Under the pieces are notes generated by a model. It was not told the DNA's origin and ran no database searches. It saw only the letters and a list, made by a program, of their open reading frames with translations. The translations under genes were made by a program, and so were the position numbers. DNA of 64,000 nt from Cricetulus griseus. Taxonomy: Eukaryota; Chordata; Mammalia; Rodentia; Cricetidae. Below are positions 56,044 through 64,000 of the stretch, in pieces (position 1 is the first letter of the stretch; each line of letters starts with the position of its first letter). The stretch is from assembly GCF_003668045.3 (NCBI RefSeq), contig NC_048596.1, positions 237,959,832-238,023,831 of the forward strand, written 5' to 3'.

Positions 56044-58555
56044 TATCTGATAAAAGCTTGGAGTAGACTTATTTTCACAATATCAGTTTTTACTTAAAAA
56101 TTTAAAATATAAAATTGGGAACAAGAGAAGTAAAATTTATGAACAAAAACTTCATAGGGAAACTATACCAAAAAGTAAAGTTTTCTTTTAACTTTTTCCA
56201 AATATCTGTTTAAAAGAAAGGTTATAAACAATAAAATTATTCACAAAAGTTCACATCACAATGCTGCAGATTCCTTTTGTTTGGGAAATATGATAGGAAT
56301 GCCCTGTCCACAGGATCCTTACCATGTAGCTGTCCTGCCTGGGCTTGCTCACCTGGTGACAGTTTCCCCAGCATGAATGTGCAAGCTCCAACATACAAGC
56401 ACCTTCAAATCTGTTTACTTTCCTTTTTTTGCACTCCTGAGAGTAGAAATACCATTTCAATACTTTGTTAAAACCCAGAGAAGTCACAGTGAGTGTGGCC
56501 TATATCCAGTAAAGTATAAATGCATGGGAAGGACCATTACACCAATCACTTTCATTTGCAGATACATACATTTTTTTCCTCTAAAGAAACCTGTGAACTC
56601 CAGTATGAAATAGAAACAGGTTCAAGAAAACCATTCACACTCTCTTGAATATGAGTCATTGCCATGGTGCCAGAGAGATGCCAAAGGCATGAAAACAGAG
56701 AAAGGGAGCTAAACAAAGAAGAACTGAAATATGGAGAAAGATGGAAGAATATTAAGTCAGAGAGAGGAAACATTGCTTTGAGCAGTTTGGGAAAGAAGAG
56801 TGCCATTAAGGAAGAAATAGCCCTTGAAAATCCTCTAAATTATTTAACAGAAAGGAATACTAACACTAAAGAAAACTTAACACAAGAGAGGAAAAGAACA
56901 AACAATAAACAAAGAAATCATTGAAATTATTGGAGTAGAAAAAAGGAAATAAGTAGAGGGAAAAGGCAAGGAACTGTGAGAGAAAAAGAAAGCAATGGGG
57001 AGAGAGACCCTACTCAAACCAGTTCAAGGTTAGACACTAGAGAGAACGTATAAACATTATATTCAAAATGCTAGTGATGATGAGGAGGAGCTTTGATCCT
57101 GAAACTTATTTTCCTTCATTAGGGTATCTTAATCGAAATCAAACCCCCAAAGCAAATTCCCTAAAGACCACAGCATAATAAATAGGTCTTTGAGGTCTTT
57201 TCTGCAAGCTGTTAAATGAATATCCTCCCTCTGTTTTGTATTTCCTCCTAAAAGAGAATTAGAAAAAGGTGCTCCCAGCACACAAGCCACAGTACAACTG
57301 ATGAGAGCAAGGGGAATGGCCAGCTGCTGTGTTACCAGGTTCTGGGGCTGTAACTAAAGTCCTTATACAACCATTCTGCACATGACACTGGGCTGGAATT
57401 AAGGAACTCTATAGATGCCCCATTAGTCTAACAAGGAACAAGAAAATCTTAGGCAATGTACCTTAACTGAGGCCCCAGAAGAATCCTATATTTAACAGAT
57501 GAACTCATTATTCAGAGAACGTCTTTTCATCTTCTAAACACTGATTGTAATAGGAGACAAAGTTGCCCTTGTTTGATGACTCAGTAAAATCAGCCCCACT
57601 ACACAGCCAGGAATATTTAGCACAAATTTTATAATGTATGAAGTTGCACAGACAGCATAGTGAACATGAGTCCTGCAGAAGAACCTAAGGGCCATGGAAT
57701 GACTGAGATAAATTCCTGAGATGAAGAGAAAATGTAGAGTGGATTGTGATGGAATCAGGCAATATGGCCAAGAAACATTAAATATACAAGGGCAAACAAG
57801 AGTGGCTGTTCATTACAATTGCAAATTTAGGATCCTTTCTCAAACCCTGGATTTGACCTTTGTTCTGAAATAGGGTCTGTACTTTTATCTCTAGACCTTG
57901 CTCTTAGTTAGTATAAGCATAACACTAAAAACTCAGATAAATAACTATCTTCAGTGCCTGGAAGAGAGCAGGAGAAATTTGCTTTATTTCTAGCCAATAC
58001 CCTGCTTCTTGATATATTGATCCAGCTCTGCTAAACATGGTGCCACCATGACCAACAGGGCAGGCTAAACCCTGCCCTACTTACACTTGGGACATTTTCC
58101 TTAGCTGCATGATGTGCTGTGAGGTCAGTTCTGGTTCCCCTCCTTTTGTGACCTTGAATGCTCTCCCTCTAAACTTCCATTTTCCCGAGTAGCTCCTTGA
58201 GAACTACTACTATTTTTTCGAGATAAAGGAGGCTTCAGGAAAGGAAGGTCGGAGTATGGGTGAGTACATTAGCTATTTTGTTTCTTGTTTTGATGTTATT
58301 TTTGCACAGGAAAGCAAGCTATTAAGAGGGTAATCAACGAGCATTACTATACTTGAAGGTTTTGGTTTTGTAGCTGGAATCCTGAATGCTAAATCTTAAT
58401 CCTATTGGGAAAAAAAAAGACTGAACAGTCATGTTCAATAAATAAAATATTTTTTCAAAAAAATGGATGTATTTAAATAGTTACTGAAGCCTTATGAAAA
58501 TTTAAGGACAATGGGTGGGAAATAATATTTATTGGGCAAAGTGATCCAGTATGGT
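56044..58555. other. Unique-looking intergenic DNA, no gene recognised
   Basis: Short frames only. The 86-codon frame at 56664-56924 is Lys/Glu-rich and reflects A-rich DNA. The stretch from 56,900 to 58,550 has almost no open frame and no repeat I can name. Confidence 0.4.
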
Positions 58556-58922
58556 GGCTAGTTTTTTTGACACAAGCTAGTCATTTCGGAAAAGAGACTC
58601 ACGATAAAGAAAATTCATCTGTAGACAAGCCTGTAGGGCATTTTCTTAATTAGTAATTGTTATAGAAGGGTCCAGGGTGTTGTGGGTGGTGCCATCCCTT
58701 GGAGGGTAGTCCTGAATGCTTTAAGAAAGTAGCCTGAGCAACCCATTAGGAGTCAGCCATTAATAATCAGTCCGTTGAGGTCTCTGTTTCAGTTCCTGTC
58801 TCCAGGTTGTAGCCCTAACTTCCCTGGATTGTAGACTATAAAATATATGCTAAAATAAACCCTTTCATCTCCAAATTGATTTTGGTCATGGTGGTTTACC
58901 ACAGAAATAGAAACACTTACGG
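58556..58922 (+). mobile_element. Rodent hAT-like element (RChARR1-like), near full length
   Basis: Begins 'tttttttgacacaagctag', continues 'gtagacaagcctgtagggca', 'gggtggtgccatccctt', 'ctgtttcagttcctgtctcc', 'aaataaaccctttcatctcc' and 'ggtcatggtggtttaccaca', and ends 'acttacggagaca'. Useful as the in-window reference for the fragments at 20.0 and 46.7-47.1 kb. Confidence 0.65.
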
Positions 58923-59341
58923 AGACAAAACTCAGTACCAGAAGTGGGATATTGTTGTGACATACCTAACCACATATTTTGGAGGAGGATTGTGAAATGA
59001 CTTTGGAAATCTGGGATAAAAATGCCACTGAGTTCTAGGATTTTAATGATTTACCACAGGAACTTGGAAAATAATGTTGAGAGCAATGAAGATGATGGAG
59101 GCCTGATTGTGAAGTCCAGAAAGAAGCTTGAGTAACCCCGAAAGACTCTGCCAGGGTCATTCAACATTTTGAATTAAGAATACATGGATACTGATCAGCA
59201 GAAAGTCTTTCCTTCTAGCCTTGATATCTCAGATCTTGATTATCCAATTCTCTTATATCTGATCCATTTATTCCCCTTTCCTAGAATCCTATGGGAAAAA
59301 TCATTTTCTACTTTCTGGGGAAAGCATTTCATTAGACTATT
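58923..59341. other. Short intergenic stretch, nothing recognised
   Basis: No gene or named repeat. Ends at the left TSD of the next L1. Confidence 0.35.
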
Positions 59342-59357
59342 AATGATTGCCATTTTA

Positions 59358-62300
59358 TTTTTTTATTTTTGTGGTTGTTTTGGCTTTTTTCCCCTTATTT
59401 TTTATTTAAATTAGAAACAAGATTGTTTTACATGTCAATCCGAGTTCCCACTCCCTCCCCTCCTCTCCTATCACTCTCCCCCCCCCCACTAATACCCTAC
59501 CTATCACATATCCTTTCTGCGCCCCAGGGAGGGTGAGGCCTTCCATAGGGGGTCATCAGAGTCTATAATAGCCTTTGGGATAGGGCCTAGGCCCACCCCT
59601 GTGTTTCTTGGCTCAGGGAGTATCCCTGTGTGTGGATTGGGCTCCCAAAGTCCACACATATGCTAGGGATAAGTACTGATCTACTACAGGAGGTCCCGTA
59701 GATTTCCAAGGTCTCCTAACTGAAACCCACATTCCTGGGGTCTGGATCAGTCCCATGATGGTATCCCAGCTATCAATCTGGGGACCAAGAGCTCCTGATT
59801 GTTCAGGTCAGCTGTTTCTGTGGGTTTCACCAGCCTGTTCTGGACTCCTTTGCCCATCACTAATTCTTCTCTGCAAGTGGATCCCAGTTCAGGTCAGTGA
59901 TTAGTTGTGGGTGTCTGCTTCGACTTCCACTAGCTGCTGGATGAAGGCTATAGGATGGCATATAAGATAGTTATCAATCTCATTATCAGGGGAGGGCATT
60001 TAAGGTAGCCTCTCCTCTGTTGCTTAGATTGTTAGTTGGTATCGTCTTTGTAGATTTCCAGACATTTCCCTAGTGCCTGATTTCTCTGTAAACCTAAAAT
60101 GTCTCCCTCTATTATGGTATCTCCTTTCTTGTTTTCTTCTGTTCTTCCCCCGACTAAATCTTTCTGCTCCCTCATGTCCAATTTACCCCTCCTCTTAACC
60201 TCTTCTCATTCTCCAAGCTACCTCCCCATATGCCCCTTGCTCCCAATTTGCTCAGGAGATCTTGTCCCTTTCCCCTTCTCCAGGGGACCATGAATGACTC
60301 CCTTAGAGTCCTCATTGTTTCCTAGCTTCTCTGGCGATGTGGATTATAGGCTGCTAATACTTTGCTCTATGTGTAAAATCCATATATGAGTGAGTACATA
60401 CCACATTTGTCTTTTTGTGATCGGGTGACCTCGCTCAGAATGGTTTCTTCTAGTTCCATCCATTTTCCTGCAAATTTCAAGATTCCATTGTTTTTTTGGT
60501 TTTTTTTTTTTTTTCTGCTGAGTAGTACTCCATTGTGTAAATGCAACACATTTTCTCTATCCTTCTTCAGTTGAGGGGCATCTAGGTTGTTTCCAGGTTC
60601 TGGCTATAACAAATAGTGGTGCTATGAACATTATTAAATAGATGTCCTTGTTGTATGAATGTGCATCTTTGGGGTATATGGCTAAGAGTGGAATTGCTGG
60701 ATCTTGTGGTAGATTGATTCCCATTTTCCAGAGGAGTCACCATATTGACTTCCAAAGTGGCTGTGTAAGTTGGCACTCCCACCAACAGTGGAGGATGGTT
60801 CCCCTTTCTCCACATCCTTTCCAGCATAAACTGTCATTGGTGTTTTTGTTTTTAGCCATTCTGACAGGTGTAAGATGGTATCACAGAGTTGTTTTGATTT
60901 GCATTTCCCTGATGGCTAAGGATGTTGTTGAACACTTTCTTATGTGTCTTTCAGCCATTTTAAATTCCTCTATTGAGAACTGTCTATTTGTTCTGTACCC
61001 CACTTTTTAATTGGATTTTTTGGTGTTTTGGAGACTAGTTTCTTGAGTTCTTTGTGTATTTTGGAGATCAGCCCTCTGTCAGATGGTGTGTTGGTGAATT
61101 TCTTTTCCCAGTCTGTGGACTGTCATTTTTGTCTTGCTGACTGTGTCCTTTGCCTTACAGAAGCTTCTCAGTTTCAGGAAGTCTCATTTATCAAGTGTTG
61201 ATCTCAGGGTCTGTGCTACTGGTGTAATGTTCAGGAAGTGGTCTCCTGTACCAATTAATTCAAGGGTATTTCCCACTTTGTCTTTCTAACAGGTTCAATG
61301 TAGCTGGATTTATGTTGAGGTCTTTGATCCATTTGGACTTAAGTTTTGTGCATGGTGATAGACATGGATCTATCTGCAGTCTTCTACATTCCAGCATCCA
61401 GCTATTCCAGCACCATTTGTTGAAGATGATTTCTTTATTTCATCATATAAATTTAGCTTCTTTGTCAAAAATTGAGTGTTCGTAGGTGTGTGGGTTAATA
61501 ACGGGGTTTTCAATTCTATTCCATTGGTCTACCTGTCTATTTTTGTGCTAATACCAAGCTGTTTTCAGGACTATAGCTCTGTAGTAAAGCTTAAAGTCGG
61601 GGATGCTGATGCCTCCAGATGTTCCTTTATTGTACAGGGTTGTTTTGGCTATCCTGGGTGTTTTGTTTTCCATATAAAGTAGAGAATTGTTCTTTCAAGT
61701 TCTGTGAAGAATTGTTCTGGGATTTTGATGGGGAATGCATTGAATCTGTAAATTGCTTTTAGCAAGATTGTCATTTTTACTATGTTGATGCTACCTATCC
61801 AAGAACTTGGGAGATCCTTCGATTTTCTAGTATCTCCTTTAATTTCTTTTTTTAGAGACTCAAAATTCTTATGATACAGGTCTTTCACTTTTTTGGTTAG
61901 TGTTACCCCCAAGGTATTTTGTGTTGTTTGTGCGCTGAGAAGAAGGTATATCGTTTTGTATTTGGATGGAATGTTCTATAGATGTCTGTTAAGCCCAATT
62001 GGGCCATAACTTCTATTAGTTCCTTTGTTTCTTTGTTAAGTTTCTGTCTAGTGGTCCTGTCCAGTAGGGAGAGTGGGGTGTTGAAGTCTCCCACTATAAG
62101 TGTGTGCGGTTTTATGTGTGATTTGAGTTTTAGTAATGTTTCTTTTACTAACGCGGGATGCTTTTGTATTGGGGGCATAGATGGTCAAAGGGAGACTTCA
62201 ATACGATGGATTTCTCCCGTGATGAGTAGGAAGTGACCTCATTCATCTCTTTTGATTGATTTTAGTTTAAAGCCCAATATGTTGAATATTAGGATTGCTA

Positions 62301-63931
62301 CCTCTGCTTGTTTCTTGGGTCCATTTGATTGGAAAATCTTTTTCCCAACCTTTAACTCTTAGGTAACCTCTGTCTTTGAAGTTGAGGTGTGTTTCTTGTA
62401 TGCAGCAGAAGGATGGATTCTGTTTTTTTATCCATTCTGCTAATCTGTGTCTTTTTATGGGCGATTTAAGACCATTAATATTGAGGGATATTAATGACCA
62501 TTGATTGTTCATTCTTGTTTGTTTTGGATTTAGTGGTGGTGGTGAACTTATGTGTGGGTTTCCATCCCTTTTTGCTTTTGGCTATTTGTAAAGTGGGATT
62601 ATCTATTGTGCATATTTTTCTCCTTGTGGTTAACTTCCCTGGGTTGCAGTTTTCCTTCCAGAACTTTCTGTAGGGTTGGATTGTTGGATATGTATTGTTT
62701 GAATCTGTTTTTTTTTTTTGTTTGTTTGTTTGTTTGTTTGTTTTTGTGTGTGTGTGTAATATCTTGTTTTCTCCATCTATATTGATTGAAAGCTTTGCTG
62801 TGTATAGTAGTCTGGGCTGGCATCCATGGTCTCTTAGTGTAGGTAGAATATCTATCCAGAACCTTCTGGCTTTCAGAGTTTCCATGGAAAAGTCAGGTGT
62901 AATTCTGATAGGTTTGCCTTTATATGTTACTTAAGCTTTTTCCTTTGCTGCTCTTAATATTTTCTCTTTATTCTGTATGTTTGGGGTTTTGATTATTATG
63001 TGGCAAGGAGACCTTTTTTTTTTTTTTTTGGTCCAGTCTATTTGGTGTTCTGTAGGCTTCTTGAACTTTCATTGGCATGTTTTTCTTTAGGTTGGGAAAG
63101 TTTTCTTCTATGATTTTGTTGAATATGTTTTCTTGGCCTTTGAGTTGGATTTCTTCTCCTTCTTCTATACCTATTATTCTTAGGTTTGGTCTTTTCACAG
63201 TGTCTCATATTTCCTGGATATTTTGAGTTAGGGATTTATTGGACTTAAGATTTTCTTTGATTGATAAATCTATTTCTCTTAGTGTATCTTCAACTCCTGA
63301 GATTCTCTCTTCCATCTCTTGTATTCTGTTGGTTATGCTTGCATCTGTAGTTCCTGATCATTCATCCAGCTTTTCTATTTCCAGCATTTCTTCAGATTGT
63401 GCTTTCTTTATTGTCTCTATTTCATTTTTTAGGTCTTGAAGTGTTTCTTTGAAAGATTTGTTGATATCTTATTTTTTGGTTTGTTTTTTCTTCCATTTCT
63501 TTAAGGGATTGTCTCTTATCCTCTTTTAGGCCCACTATAATTTTCCTGAAGATGTTTTTCAGGTCATTCTCTTCTACTTCATCTGCATTGTGATGTTCTG
63601 GTATTGCTGGTATATAGTCTCTAGTCTCCAGTGATGTCATATTGGTTTCTCTGTTGTTGAATGTGCTTTTATATTGTCTTCTTCCCATCCTTTCTTCTGG
63701 TGGGTTAGCAGGAGTCTCTTCCTCTCCTGGTGGGTATGGGATCAAGGTTCCCTTCTGGTAAATGCAAACAGTTCCAATACTTTGATGTCTGTCCTCTTCT
63801 TCTGGATGGAGGCAGGACTGTTACAGGGACCCCGGCAGTCTCTGGGTATGCTGGAGCCTGCAGGCTGAGTTTGGATCCCATGAGCAGACCTCTGGAGTCA
63901 GGTGTCCCCAATTAGGGCAGGGGAATCCGAC
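59358..63931 (-). mobile_element. Antisense L1 with 5' UTR, ORF1, partial ORF2 and 3' UTR; large internal deletion; 16-bp TSD
   Basis: TSD aatgattgccatttta (59342-59357) versus aatgattggcatttta (63932-63947), 15 of 16. On the minus strand: 5' UTR, ORF1 ATG at 63,688 (MGRRQYKSTFNN), RRM (KRPNLRIIGIEEGEE, about 63,190), and the C-terminal domain (about 62,885), which holds a GTTT microsatellite. ORF2 begins near 62,512 (NNQWSLISLNINGLK; CCIQETHL present). After GDFNTPLSL and YTFFSA at about 61,935 the text jumps to the late RT region. This loses the end of the endonuclease and most of RT, including its catalytic box. The C-terminus and 3' UTR are present. Confidence 0.92.
62709..62758. repeat. 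Poly(T)/(GTTT)n/(GT)n simple repeat inside L1 ORF1
   Basis: A T run, then six GTTT units, then a short GT run, replacing sequence in the ORF1 C-terminal domain where the sibling L1s at 37.8 and 52.2 kb have none. Confidence 0.93.
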
Positions 63932-63947
63932 AATGATTGGCATTTTA

Positions 63948-64000
63948 CTTGTGTATCTTCTCTCAGAAAATATTTGCATTTTCAAATGTATTTCAATGTC
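63948..64000. other. Window edge, right flank of the L1
   Basis: Unassigned flanking DNA after the right TSD. Confidence 0.3.

Noticed and set aside
1..64000. A previously undescribed functional gene system
   Set aside because: Every extended coding signal I can recognise is a decayed L1 or retroviral frame. Remaining DNA shows no gene clusters, RNA genes or conserved motifs I can support.

Overview
The window reads as intergenic rodent DNA with no host protein-coding gene, tRNA or rRNA that I can support. The B1 SINE subtype (the 'ccagagc..gtgccaggataggctcc' insert), the B2 SINEs, the L1 3' UTR type and the hAT-like elements point to a cricetid rodent (hamster, vole or deer-mouse group). 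Open frames are short. The longer recognisable ones are decayed L1 ORF1/ORF2 or retroviral gag/pol/env.

Layout. 1-2,080: old sense L1 carrying a solo LTR with a perfect 6-bp target-site duplication (TSD). 2,085-11,430: mostly non-repeat DNA with a hAT-like element, SINE pieces, L1 3' ends and a ~150-bp local duplication. 11,444-12,788: 5'-truncated antisense L1. 13,830-18,830: old antisense L1 with a B1, a B2, microsatellites and a younger sense L1 inserted. 18,831-28,040: mixed unique DNA, hAT-like and SINE copies, and an ancient L1 that looks 5'-inverted. 28,040-41,893: a nest. An old sense L1 is split by a class II endogenous retrovirus (LTRs 29,421-29,825 and 39,303-39,741), which is itself split by a sense L1 (in gag) and an antisense L1 (in env). 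41,894-47,650: a retroviral env remnant, an oppositely oriented LTR, hAT-like elements, an LTR-like composite with B1-like units, and tandem repeats. 47,851-53,440: long antisense L1. 53,440-59,340: mainly unique DNA with two hAT-like copies. 59,358-63,931: TSD-flanked antisense L1 with a ~1.7-kb internal deletion.

The retrovirus keeps gag, dUTPase, reverse transcriptase, RNase H and env segments in betaretrovirus-like order, but it is riddled with stops and has no recognisable integrase. Nothing in the window looks like a working multi-gene system. Its interest lies in retroelement archaeology: nested insertions that can be ordered in time, TSDs readable by eye, and rearrangement scars (a snapback inverted duplication, a microhomology deletion, a probable twin-priming inversion). 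Family names for repeats come from recognition of the sequence, not from a database search.
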